A stretch of DNA of 64,000 nt from Eledone cirrhosa (taxonomy: Eukaryota > Mollusca > Cephalopoda > Octopoda > Eledonidae). The notes under the pieces are model-generated. The model did no database searches and was not told where the DNA came from. It saw nothing but the letters and a program-made list of their open reading frames with translations. Both the position numbers and the translations under genes were made by a program. The stretch is from positions 339,079,229 to 339,143,228 of the forward strand of contig OZ024743.1 in assembly GCA_964016885.1 (NCBI GenBank), in the 5' to 3' direction. Shown piece after piece: positions 49,062 through 57,699 of the stretch; within the stretch, counting starts at the first letter, position 1, and each line of letters begins with the position of its first letter.

Positions 49062-49155
<94 letters not shown>
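49062..49155. repeat. TA microsatellite
   Basis: Pure (TA)n of about 90 bp next to the foldback element. The 48,925-49,061 stretch before it is AT-rich and unassigned. Confidence 0.95.
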
Positions 49156-49156
<1 letters not shown>

Positions 49157-49404
49157 ATATTAATAAATGGAAACTATATTTATAAAACCATATTTATTTC
49201 ATTATACATATTTCAAGAGCCACCAAGGCAAATTATGGTGCGCTTTCATCAGATAAAATACAGATTTGTTTTATAAATAAATATTGACATACCCGGAAAA
49301 AAAAGACAACCTTAACGGTTGGAGCTTCCTGGTGGCCCTTGAAATATGTATTATAAAATAAATATGTTTTTATAAATATAGTTTCCATTTATTAATATAT
49401 TGTG
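49154..49404. mobile_element. Foldback element, 78-bp arms
   Basis: The left arm CAATATATTAATAAATGGAA, ACTATATTTATAAAA and CATATTTCAAGAGCCACC is matched in reverse by the right arm ending TTCCATTTATTAATATATTG. The loop is about 95 bp. The CTTGGTGGCTCTTGAAATAT block is of the type found with PLE terminal repeats. I take it as two inverted terminal-repeat pieces without a body. Confidence 0.75.
49205..49252 (-). ncRNA. Hammerhead-like fold in the foldback left arm
   Basis: Minus strand: CTGATGA (49,252-49,246), stem II AAGCGCACCA with TGGTGGCTCTT (imperfect), GAAA (49,214-49,211), TATG and GTA (49,207-49,205). GTA is an allowed NUH triplet. Stem I pairing is weak. The right arm has the GAAATATGTA part but not CTGATGA. 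Confidence 0.4.
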
Positions 49405-49491
49405 TATTTACTCCACTAAACTGTTGAGGGCTTTACATCAGTTATAAAAATGTTTAAGCTTGTTGAATCCCAACAAATTAAATATAACCTC

Positions 49492-49494
<3 letters not shown>

Positions 49495-49549
<55 letters not shown>
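49495..49549. repeat. TA microsatellite
   Basis: Pure (TA)n, directly followed by the PLE-type sequence on the right. Confidence 0.95.
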
Positions 49550-49550
<1 letters not shown>

Positions 49551-50175
49551 GATCAAAATTTAGTTTAGAACATTTATTAGCTGACAATTGTTTCTTCCAG
49601 AGGGAAGTCTGGAATCATCGGAGCATAAGGAATGTCGAAAACGTGTAACTAGAATCCCAGTCATTTAGAACATTTAGGGTGCATAGTTGTTATTAGTGTC
49701 AAAGGTATCATGTGGAGATTCAGGAGTTAAAAAGATGTTCCGCTTGAAATAACACAATTACAGGCAGCACTGGTTGGAATTGTAATAGGTATAAGTAAAA
49801 GCAAAAAGCACAAGCAAAAAAATGACAAGCAAAAAAACACAAGGAAAGAAGTTATAAGCAAGGACGATTGGTGTACAATGCAGGAGTCAATGCAGTCAAT
49901 AATGCATGTATGAGGAAAGAGTTATACTGCAGTTGAAATAAACATATTTTGTGTGGGGTGTTAAAGCATGTTATATTTGTTATTAACATTTAAGATAGTG
50001 TGCAATTTGTTAGAGAGGCATGTGGTGATAATGTAGGTATTTTCTATGTAAGGTGTAATGTAAAGCACTAGATAGAGTTCGGTATGTGATTTTCATTTAA
50101 GTGTTTTTGTGATGTAGTTCGTATTTATGTGCATGTGTTGTTTGTTACTCACAACTATTAACCATGGGATTATTT
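49549..50175 (-). mobile_element. PLE-derived segment with hammerhead end
   Basis: Read on the minus strand, the segment begins with an open frame end (FKIIPWLIVVSNKQHMHI, stop near 50,085) that matches the frame starting at 63,885. It then runs through about 450 bp of AT-rich non-coding DNA and ends with the hammerhead-like fold and TA repeat. Its last 120 bp are nearly identical to 61,710-61,815. No reverse transcriptase is seen in it. The identity of the short protein is unknown. Confidence 0.6.
49574..49628 (-). ncRNA. Hammerhead ribozyme candidate, 55 nt, copy 1
   Basis: Minus strand: stem I TTATGCT (49,628-49,622); CCGATGA (49,621-49,615, canonical CTGATGA with T4 changed to C); stem II TTCCAGA (49,614-49,608), loop CTTCCC, TCTGGAA (49,601-49,595), all seven pairs perfect; GAAAC (49,594-49,590); AATT; GTC (49,585-49,583); then AGC and AATAA to pair with stem I. 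ACAATTGT around stem III is a palindrome and would pair intermolecularly, as in dimeric minimal hammerheads. One core substitution is the only flaw. The same fold is at 61,735-61,790 with a single difference. Confidence 0.65.
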
Positions 50176-50207
50176 TAAAATATATTTTAATGGGAATAAT
50201 ATATTAA

Positions 50208-50253
<46 letters not shown>

Positions 50254-50320
50254 TTAATGATTATATATATATATTAATGGATATATAAAATATAGTTAAA
50301 TGATTGAAACGATCGGTGCT
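50176..50320. repeat. AT-rich and TA microsatellite
   Basis: (TA)n at about 50,211-50,246 and imperfect copies of TATATTAATGG around it. Confidence 0.85.
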
Positions 50321-50402
50321 GGTAGGTTGGTTACTGAACAAGAGTCAGGATGGTGGTTAGGAAAAGAGGCAGAGTAGAAGTTCGTCAGCTGTAAATGTTT
50401 CC

Positions 50403-50439
50403 CGATCCGATGTTTCGGCGCTGAATTACAGGACATCGG
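50403..50439 (-). ncRNA. Hammerhead-like relic
   Basis: Minus strand: CCGATGT, CCTGTAATTCAGCGCC with a short CTG/CAG stem, GAAACATC and GGATCGGG. It resembles a PLE terminal hammerhead with several core losses. Very uncertain. Confidence 0.2.
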
Positions 50440-50477
50440 TTGAGTTCGGGTGCACCCGAGGCCTTTTATTAATCAAA

Positions 50478-51085
50478 AGGCCAGGAGAAAAAGGAGAGAG
50501 AAAGAGAGAAAGAAGGGGGAGAAAAAGGGAGAGAGAAAACGAAAGAGAGGGAAAGGAGGAAGAACAGAGGGGGTGGTGGGATAAGGAGAGAGGAAGAAAG
50601 AGGAAGGGAAAAGGGAGAAGGAAAAAGAGGGGAAAATAGAAAAAGAATAGGAGAAAAAAAGTGAACAGGTCCCATCGTGGGAAGACACAGGTGAAAGAAA
50701 CATGCAAAAGAGTAACCGTGGAAAAATAGGGAAAGTAAGTGTGGCCAACCCGGGAGACTTTAGCCTGGTGGTCAGCTACGACTCGGCCCTGGTATAATCG
50801 TACTGCCTCTCAGATAGACAGGAAAAAGTGAGAGAGAGACACGAGTAACCAAAAGGGAGAAGGGAAAGGGAGATAATCCAGAAGGGTTTTGTTACGACGG
50901 TGGCAAAAACGTGCCGCAAAGATTGCGAACAGAGCAGCCCCCACGACACGTGTAAACATGTCAACAATCAAAACCGAACGGATGGATAGAGAGAGGGAGG
51001 GAGAGAGAAAAAAAAACGAGAGTGAGGAGGAGAAGGGAAGTGAGAAGGGAAGGTCGATGCGAAAGTGTGGAGGGAACACAGATTG
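50478..51085. repeat. Purine-rich low-complexity stretches
   Basis: The plus strand is almost pure purine at about 50,478-50,660 and again at 50,985-51,060. Between them is unassigned DNA. Minus-strand open frames rich in F, S, L and P only reflect composition. Confidence 0.7.
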
Positions 51086-51154
51086 ACCAAAGCAGGTAGG
51101 GTCACAGTGGTAAATACAAAATGATATGAAACGAACGGAGCTATATAATTTATA

Positions 51155-51178
51155 GTACCGGTTTCAGTCGATAAAGAT
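51155..51178 (-). ncRNA. Hammerhead-like relic, inverted 5' end of PLE-5
   Basis: Minus strand: TTTATCGACT, GAAAC (51,165-51,161), ACCGGT palindrome and GTAC. Only the GAAAC/stem III half is left. It faces away from the plus-strand body that starts just downstream, while a similar motif on the plus strand closes the 3' end (53,507-53,537). Confidence 0.25.
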
Positions 51179-51249
51179 TTTGTGTCTTCTGTGTGTTTTG
51201 TGTTATCTTGTTACCCTGTGTCTAAAAAATGACTACTGTAATGTAATAA

Positions 51250-52020
51250 AAATCGTTAATTTAACCTCTAAAGAATTAACAACAGACCAAATCAACATAC
51301 TCTCCAAAGGTCTGAAATTTACACCAACTCCTCGACGACCAAACTACCCCGAAATGAAGGAAGATATTGCAGAATTCTGTAGAAAAATAAGACTCAGCGA
51401 GCAACTGTACGACAAATACAATGAGGATGACTCAATAGCCAGAAATAGAAGCAACTACACCCCACCAAAAAGGCAAGAACAAATTCCTCGATCAATTCTG
51501 CGAACACATTACTAATTACTCATACCACCACCTACACAGACATAAACAAAAACCAAACCTAAGCAAAAAAGAATGGAATGGTCTTAACAGTCTAAAAAAC
51601 GACAAAACCCTAACAATCAAAGAGGCGGATAAAGGGAGTGCAGTAATCCTTATGAGGACAGATTACTACACGACTCTAGTACTCTCAACTCTAGAAAACC
51701 AAACATATTACGAAAAGTCCAACACTACACACAACAGAAAATAATGAGAAACCTAAAATCCCTAACAACCCTTTACAAAGAAGGCCTTACCGACAAGGAA
51801 TACAACTACATCACCAATTTCAAAAGCAGAACCAGCCTCTTCTACGGTATCCCAAAGACACACAAAAGCGAAGTAATAGGCAGGGCCTGCAAGCAAGCCA
51901 CAGACATTTACATCAATATACCCCCCCCCCCCTGATGACCTTAAATTAAGAACCATAATAGCAGGTACCACATGTGAAACCCACCGCTTATTAACTTCCT
52001 AGATATTCTGCTTAAACCTT
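51250..52020 (+). pseudogene. PLE-5 N-terminal part of the reverse transcriptase protein
   Basis: Reads VNLTSKELTTDQINILSKGL and KFTPTPRRPN, then a frame change near 51,505, then LTIKEADKGSAVILM (a hallmark of PLE proteins before the fingers), then MRNLKSLTTLYKEGLTD (51,744) and SLFYGIPKTHKS. A run of 13 C at about 51,920-51,932 lies in the coding region and is followed by DDLKLRTIIAGTTCETHRL in a shifted frame. At least three frame breaks are visible. Confidence 0.8.
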
Positions 52021-52061
52021 TCCTAAAACACATAAAAAGCTTCATAAGGGACAACCTTGAC

Positions 52062-52680
52062 ATGCTCAACCACCTCCCAACAACACTTAATAATGAACAT
52101 ACCCTACTAGTAAACTTTGATGTCATCAATCTATATTCCAAAATCCCACACAACCTAGGTATAGAGGCAATACAATTCTGGCTTGAAAATTTCCCTAGTG
52201 AACTTCCACAGCGCATCCCTAAAGAATTTGTGTTGGAGGGACTCAAATTCATCTTGGAAAACAACTTCTTCGAATTCGATGCCAAATACTACAGACAGAA
52301 ATCTGGGACTGCCATGGACACGAAAGTGGCCCCCTCATACGCCAACATTGTCATGGGATATTTGGAAACCACTCTCTACCGCAAAGTTCTAGACAATACG
52401 GTAACCACTGCTACCTACACAGAAAAAAACTGGAAGAGATATCTGGACGACTGCTTCATCCTCTGGCATAGAAAGACTGATTGAGTTTAAAACCCTTCTA
52501 AATGGACTCAACACAAACTTACAATTTACAATGGATTACAGCCATGAACAACTCCCTTTCCTCGACATCCTCATCAAGAAAACAAACAACAAAATAGAAA
52601 CAGACATATACTACAAACCCACAGACTCCAAACAATATCTTCCATTTAACTCGTGCCACCCTCGCCATACCAAAATGAAG
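52062..52680 (+). pseudogene. PLE-5 reverse transcriptase catalytic core
   Basis: The 140-residue frame from 52,062 to the TGA at 52,482 carries motif A FDVINLYSKI (19-28), KYYRQKSGTAMDTKVAPSYA with the B-like motif (82-96) and NWKRYLDDCFILW with the catalytic YLDD (127-130). After a frame change it goes on with LPFLDILIKKTNN, TDIYYKPTDSKQYLPFNSC and HPRHTK, the usual PLE segment after the catalytic core. Catalytic residues are intact but the frame is not. Confidence 0.85.
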
Positions 52681-52699
52681 AATTAAAGAACACACTTAT

Positions 52700-53330
52700 C
52701 AGCAGAAACTACCCACCATCCCTAATCAACTTGATTCCAACGTGCCCTAAAACTCAATATCCAGGAACTCAGACACCCCAAACCCAGGAATGAACCGCAA
52801 CAGAAAACTCTACCATACATCTCCACACACAACCCCCTCAACAATGAGGCATTCGACACCATCCTCCAGAACATTCCTTTACTAAAAAGAGACTCAAGAA
52901 TGAACAAAATCCTCCAAACACACAACATCATAAAGAGCAAAAGACAACCTAAATCCATAAAAAACATCCTCACACAAGCCACAATCTAACCAACCCTCAC
53001 AATGAACCCTACAGTAAAAAAATGCGGAAGGCCCAACTGTGGTATATACATAAATCTAATAGAAGGTTCAACATTCCATTTGAAACAAGGACAACATTTC
53101 ACAGTTAAACACAACTTTACATGTGAATCTGAAAACCTAATCTATGTTTTGACCTGCTCAGGTTGTCAGAGCACTACATAGGATAGACAAAAAGCAGTCT
53201 CCGACAACGTATGACCGTCCATAGATCACAAATCAAAATACAGGAATACAGAAAGATTGCTTTTAGTGAACATATCGCCAATTGTACACCTAACCAACAT
53301 CCAAACTTTAATTACCTCTGAATTACCTCC
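52700..53330 (+). pseudogene. PLE-5 linker, zinc region and GIY-YIG remnant
   Basis: KPRNEPQQKTLPYISTHNPL and FDTILQNIPLLKRDSR form the linker. From about 53,010, KKCGRPNCGIYINLIEG and FTCESENLIYVLTCSGCQ show the cysteine cluster and the first GIY-YIG strand (NLIYVLTC). After a stop near 53,178 a degraded YIGQT-like part and a VHRSQIK-like helix follow in another frame. The nuclease would not be functional. Confidence 0.75.
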
Positions 53331-53506
53331 CCTTGCATATTAACTCTCTAAAAAGGGAAATCATATCAAACTCCACATTACCCACCCCCTTTTTTCTTTT
53401 TTCTTTTCACTTCAAAAACCTTGTTTGTAAATAACTTTATTCTTTCTTCCCCATTTCCTTAACATGTTCAACATCACCAACATTTTACACCAATACAAAT
53501 TCCCCC

Positions 53507-53537
53507 TTTGATAATGCATAAAATGCTGAAACCGGTA
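53507..53537 (+). ncRNA. Hammerhead-like relic at the PLE-5 3' end
   Basis: TTTGATAA, stem II GCAT (53,516-53,519) with ATGC (53,523-53,526), GAAAC (53,528-53,532), palindrome ACCGGT (53,531-53,536), GTA. Same order as a hammerhead but the first box is TTTGATA in place of CTGATGA. Confidence 0.3.
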
Positions 53538-53560
53538 ATAGACAATTATTAAATATATAA

Positions 53561-53731
53561 ATAAATAAATAAATGCCATTGTTAATTAATAAATAAATAA
53601 ACTAATACCTTAACTCTTCACACAAAGTAAAATATTTTGTTTTAAACATTTTCTAACCCAGAAAAAAAGAGAAAAAAATAAAAGGGGAAAAAAAATATTT
53701 TTCTTCCTAATAATCGTCTTTTTCTCCCTAT

Positions 53732-53765
<34 letters not shown>
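53561..53765. repeat. AT-rich DNA and TA microsatellite
   Basis: AAAT repeats near 53,550-53,605, A-rich DNA, and (TA)n at about 53,736-53,764. Confidence 0.8.
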
Positions 53766-53768
<3 letters not shown>

Positions 53769-54285
53769 AGTTAATTACCTGGGAGGTGTTTTCCCAGAGT
53801 GGTAAAATAACGTGTTTTCTTATTTGTGGGATGACTCTATCCAAAATTTTTTTGCTAATTATTCCAATATCTGATTTGGAGGGACATATAAGTCTAATAG
53901 AAGGATTTGAGTTAAAGTTTGATTTATGATCCTTCAGGTTGAAGTGTGGTCTTTTCAATGCCAAAGGTTCAGTTCTATCTTCAATGTTTAGTTTTTTTAC
54001 TATGTTGTGTGTTTTGTTGTTGATGTTGGTGAGTGACGCATTATTAGATTTTTTATAATTTTTTCTGAGTTCTTTATATATGAACTCATTATAATGTTCA
54101 ATATCCATATGATACAAGTTACCAGTTTTGTCCGAGTGGACATGGATTTTTTTAGACTTTTTTAGGTCCAATAGGGTAGAATCAAGGTCCTTTTGAAAGA
54201 CGGATTTATACTTTTTAAATTTGAGGTGTTTAATTAAATTAAAAAGGTCTTTCTCGAAGTCTTCAAGTAAAAAGTTGTGTGGTGG
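53765..54285 (-). pseudogene. PLE reverse transcriptase N-terminal fragment between TA repeats
   Basis: One open frame, minus strand, from 54,285 to 53,765: NPPHNFLLEDFEKDLFNLIK, KIHVHSDKTGNLYHMDIEHY, LNIEDRTEPLALKRPHFNLK, DHKSNF, NPSIRLICPSKSDIGIISKK, ILDRVIPQIRKH and TSQVINWF. The SDKTGN and LKDHK-x-NF plus RLI-x-PSKS-x-IG strings are those of the Penelope fingers region just before motif A, the part missing from PLE-1. The frame has no internal stop, then is cut at both ends by (TA)n, through which it reads as IYIY. Only this third of the protein is present. Confidence 0.82.
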
Positions 54286-54332
<47 letters not shown>

Positions 54333-54430
54333 TCCTCCAAAACTGTATACAAAACAAAATCTTTAAAATATGCATTAAAATAAATTCTGTTTTATATGCA
54401 TTATTTGGTGGATGGATTGGCAGTATAGGT
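54285..54430. repeat. Inverted duplication, left arm (TA/GA repeat plus SINE junction)
   Basis: (TA)n, GAGAGAGAG, then TCCTCCAAAACTGTATACAA through ATTCTGTTTTATATGCATTA to the first bases of SINE A. The same sequence, reverse-complemented and with longer repeats, lies at 55,560-55,820. The duplicated piece therefore included the insertion site of SINE A. Confidence 0.88.
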
Positions 54431-54598
54431 AGAGAGTCGGACGCCATGCTTTCCAGCATAGTTACGTCCCTTTACGATCTGAGTTCAAATCCCGCCAAGG
54501 TTAACTTTGCCTTTCATCCTTACGGGGTCGATAAAATAAAGTACCAGTAATGTACTGGATAATTGCTGGCCTTGTGCCAAATGTAGAAACAATTATTT
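54407..54598 (+). repeat. Cephalopod SINE, copy A
   Basis: Full-length-looking tRNA-derived SINE: head GGATTGGCAGTATAGGTAGA with an A-box-like segment, GTCGGACGCCATGCTTTCCA, B box GAGTTCAAATCCCGCC, body CTTTGCCTTTCATCCTTACG and GGGTCGATAAAATAAAGTAC, tail CTGGCCTTGTGCCAAATG and AGAAACAATTATTT. It belongs to the SINE type that points to a cephalopod genome. Confidence 0.93.
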
Positions 54599-54786
54599 GG
54601 TGGATTGGCAGTATCGGTAGAGGGTCGGACGCCATGCTTTCCAGCATAGTTACGCCCCTTTACGATCTGAGTTCAAATCCCGCCGAGGTTGACTTTGCCT
54701 TTCATCCTTACGGGTCGATAAAATAAAGTACCAGTAATACACTGGTTTAATTGCTGGCCTTGTGCCTAAAGTAGAAACAATTATTT
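54598..54786 (+). repeat. Cephalopod SINE, copy B
   Basis: Starts directly where copy A ends (TATTTGGTGGATTGGCAG), same orientation and layout as copy A. One G is missing in the GGGGTCGATAA block. The tail ends GAAACAATTATTTAAATTAT. Confidence 0.93.
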
Positions 54787-54801
54787 AAATTATGTAAATA
54801 T

Positions 54802-54997
54802 TGGAGGTAGATTGTCAGTATCGGTAGAGGATCGGACGCCATGCTTTGCAGCAAAGAGTTGTGGTCCTTTATGGTCTGAGTTCAAATCCTGCCGAGGTTA
54901 ACTTTGCCTTTCATCCTTACGGGGTCGATAAAATGAAGTACCAGTAATACACTGGATAATTGCTGGCCTTGTGCCAAAAGTAGAAACAGTTATTTAA
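54802..54997 (+). repeat. Cephalopod SINE, copy C
   Basis: Head GGTAGATTGTCAGTATCGGT, more diverged (GTTGTGGTCCTTTATGG in the middle), B box GAGTTCAAATCCTGCC, body and tail as in A and B. ATTTAAATTATGTAAATATT follows both B and C, which suggests C and B arose as a tandem duplication and not as separate insertions. Confidence 0.9.
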
Positions 54998-55559
54998 ATT
55001 ATGTAAATATTTTGGGGTGTTGACACACACTTGAATTATGTCTGTAGAACATTTTATTTTGGGGAAAGGCTGTGCTTTCTAATACATATTACTTGTACAG
55101 GTAATCAAAGTGTATATACATTTTTGGGGACACCCTGTATATATCTGTGTACACACACGCACATAAATAATAGATTAGAACGCAAATAAATGATAGATTA
55201 GAACTCAGTACATAGTAATTGATATAAAAATACACACCCACAGGCACATCATCTAAACATTTCGTGCAAAAAAAGAAAATTGATTTCGCGAAATACTATA
55301 TTGGCAATTGACTCATTCGCGTGGAAAGCGAAATAACCATTAAAAAAAACGCCTGAAAACGACTTAGAACATTTTTTAATCAAAATCAAAATTTAATCCC
55401 AAAGAGAGGAAGCTGGAACATTATCCACTGAAAGTTCCTTAAACCCCGAAGAAGGAACTTTTAAGTTCGGAAATATTGGACAGATAAAAGAACAAAAAAA
55501 CAAAACAAAGATTATCAGGTAACTTTACTTTTCGTTACCTCCCATTTTGCATTGTTTAG
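54998..55559. other. AT-rich DNA without a recognised gene
   Basis: No coding signal. A hammerhead-like relic is possible at 55,444-55,482 (CCGAAGA, GAACTT/AAGTTC hairpin, GGAAATATTGGAC), listed among the findings. The rest is unassigned. Confidence 0.45.
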
Positions 55560-55821
<262 letters not shown>

Positions 55822-55854
55822 AAATAAGATCCGAAGGCAAGGTAAAATTCCAAT

Positions 55855-55940
55855 CATTTAATCACGACACATGTTTCAATAAGAGATAGATCGATTGGGA
55901 AGCCATGATCGATTATCACTGATCTCATCAGGTGAAAATG
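55855..55940 (-). ncRNA. Hammerhead ribozyme candidate with an intact core
   Basis: Minus strand, in order: CATTTTCAC (55,940-55,932); CTGATGA (55,931-55,925, exact); a long stem II starting GATCAGTGATAATCGAT and closing ATCGATCTATCTCTTATT (17 pairs with two mismatches and a bulge, apical loop near 55,895-55,905); GAAAC (55,877-55,873); ATGTC with GTC at 55,868-55,866; then GTGATTAAATG (55,865-55,855). CAC pairs with GTG beside the core and CATTT with AAATG further out, giving stem I. ACATGT is a palindrome, so stem III is minimal within one molecule and could form a dimer. All invariant core bases are in place. Cleavage would be after 55,866. Type I, as in PLE and retrozyme hammerheads. Confidence 0.75.
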
Positions 55941-56160
55941 AATTGTTTCAAATTCTTGATATGAGGGAGAAAAATAACTATGTTCTGTCACAGAATTCAT
56001 TCCCTCATATGTGGGAATGAATTCTGTGAGAGAACATCGTTATTTTTCTCCCTCATATCAATAATTTGAAGACAATTCATTTTCACCTGATATGAGGGAA
56101 TGAATTCTGTGAGAGAACATCGTTATTTTTCTCCCTCATATCAAGAATTTAAAGATAATT

Positions 56161-56246
56161 CATTTTCACCTGATGAGATCAGTGATAATCGATCATTGGT
56201 TCTCAATCGATCTATCTCTTATTGAAACATGTCTCGGGATTAAATG
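56161..56246 (+). ncRNA. Hammerhead ribozyme candidate, second arm
   Basis: Plus strand: CATTTTCAC (56,161-56,169), CTGATGA (56,170-56,176), the same stem II with a different apical loop, GAAAC (56,224-56,228), ATGTC with GTC at 56,231-56,233, then TCGGGATTAAATG. The core is intact, but the bases next to the cleavage site (TCGGG in place of GTG) no longer pair with CAC, so stem I is weakened near the core. Confidence 0.6.
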
Positions 56247-56283
56247 ATTGGAATTTTACCTTGCCTTCGGATTTTATTTTGAT

Positions 56284-56421
56284 ACTTATACTCCGTTTTA
56301 CATCATCTAGCTGTTTCCTTGAATGGAATTGGAGATATACAAAAGCGTGGAGAACTTAATATTGCTAACATAAAGTTATTGGACCATTTTACACAACCAA
56401 TAATGCACCTTACTATATAAC

Positions 56422-56513
<92 letters not shown>
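56284..56513. other. AT-rich DNA, then TA microsatellite
   Basis: 56,284-56,426 has no recognised gene. 56,427-56,513 is pure (TA)n that directly precedes the PLE-2 coding sequence. Confidence 0.8.
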
Positions 56514-56516
<3 letters not shown>

Positions 56517-57248
56517 GCTTCCCTTAGCGGAACCAGCAGGTGACGCCGCCGCTTACGCCACGTAACGTGGTTAAACCATCCCCACAATGTCGAGGTGGCA
56601 ACTCCTATCTGGAAAATCTTCTTTAGGCTCCTCGAAAAACACTTCCCACCACAACACCGCTACCACAACATAATCAACAAAAACACTATCAAACTCTCCT
56701 ACAGCACCACACCCAACTTCGCACAAAACATCGCCGCCTCAAACAAAAAGAAACTCAACCCTTATGGAAGAAACAACCTAGACATTAGTGGAGAGCCGAC
56801 CAGGAGGCGTAACTGCCCTGATAGATCTACGTGCCCCTTCAACAACAGATGCCGAGAACGTAACGTGATCTACCAATGCAACGTCAGAACGGAAACCTCC
56901 AACAAAGCCTATATAGGATTAACCGCTTGTGAATTTAAGACCCGGCTCTACCAAAACCGACATACGTTTCAAAACCCGGCCCGGCGACATGCCACTACAC
57001 TTTCAGGCCACATCTGGGACCTCCAAGATAATAACATAACATACAATCTTACTTGGAGCTTACTGTCTAGGGCTAACTCCTACACGGGAGGACGCCGTCC
57101 GTGTAACTTATGCTCGGAGGAAACATTACAAATGCTGTTTACGAAGGACCAACTCCTAAACAAAAAAAACGAACTGGTAACTGCATGTAAGCACCGATTG
57201 CGTAGGATGTACCTCGCCCTCAAACTCCCTCATCACCCGGGTTGGTAG
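56514..57248 (+). pseudogene. PLE-2 linker and GIY-YIG endonuclease
   Basis: The frame is open from the TA boundary except for one TGA near 56,541, where PLE-1 has an arginine codon (SGTSR then stop). It reads [18 protein letters not shown] and [11 protein letters not shown], then the cysteine cluster RRNCPDRSTCPFNNRCRERN, the GIY-YIG strands NVIYQCNV and AYIGLTACEFKTRLYQNRHT, TLSGHIWDLQDNNITYNLTW, the cysteine pair GGRRPCNLCSEE and the end CKHRLRRMYLALKLP, stop at 57,246-57,248. About 217 residues follow the TGA. It is about four fifths identical by eye to the PLE-1 protein, and the nuclease domain itself has no break. Confidence 0.85.
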
Positions 57249-57699
57249 ACAATGGCTGCAACATCCTCCTTTTCCCAACTTGCCGAAACCCCAGCTAACA
57301 TAGGTAGATGTATTTCTTTTCTTTTCCTTTTTCTTTTCTTCTTCCCTTTATCTCTTCCTATCACTTCCTTCCACTCCCTATCCTCCTCCTTTTCCTTTTT
57401 CCTCTTTCGCCTACTCCGAGGCAGCCCATCGGCTTTTGTAGCCTCAGTACCCCCACCCCAGTAAATTATATATAGCATTGGCCGAAAACGCAATACCAAC
57501 TAAATGTAGCAGCTGCTTTAGACTCTAGAGATTTTTTTATTATTTTTTTAATTACTTTTTACTATCCAATTTTATTATTTTTATATATTTATTTATTTAT
57601 TTATTATCTTTTAATCTCAATTTATTAACCTATTCTATAACGTCCCCTCTCTAATTCCTCCAGAATCCTTTTTCGCCTGCTTCCTAACTAGCCTAATTT
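57249..57699 (+). other. PLE-2 3' non-coding region
   Basis: Pyrimidine-rich then AT-rich. GGCAGCCCATCGGCTTTTGT and AGCCTCAGTACCCCCACCCC match the PLE-1 3' region on the minus strand. Confidence 0.7.

Larger units (their letters stand above)
51225..53560 (+). mobile_element. Penelope-like element 5 (YLDD type)
   Basis: A near-full-length but frame-broken PLE body on the plus strand: N-terminal region, reverse transcriptase, zinc region and remnants of GIY-YIG, then about 230 bp of 3' DNA with a GAAACCGGTA motif. It differs from PLE-1 and PLE-2 in its catalytic box (YLDD in place of YRDD). Both ends show half-hammerhead motifs in opposite orientation. I name it PLE-5 only for this window. Confidence 0.82.

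Noticed and set aside
50426..51079. Several minus-strand open frames rich in F, S, L and P
   Set aside because: They lie over purine-rich low-complexity DNA, where stops are rare by composition.
54407..54997. tRNA genes
   Set aside because: A and B boxes are present, but there is no acceptor stem or cloverleaf; they are SINE heads. The same holds for 63,203-63,250.
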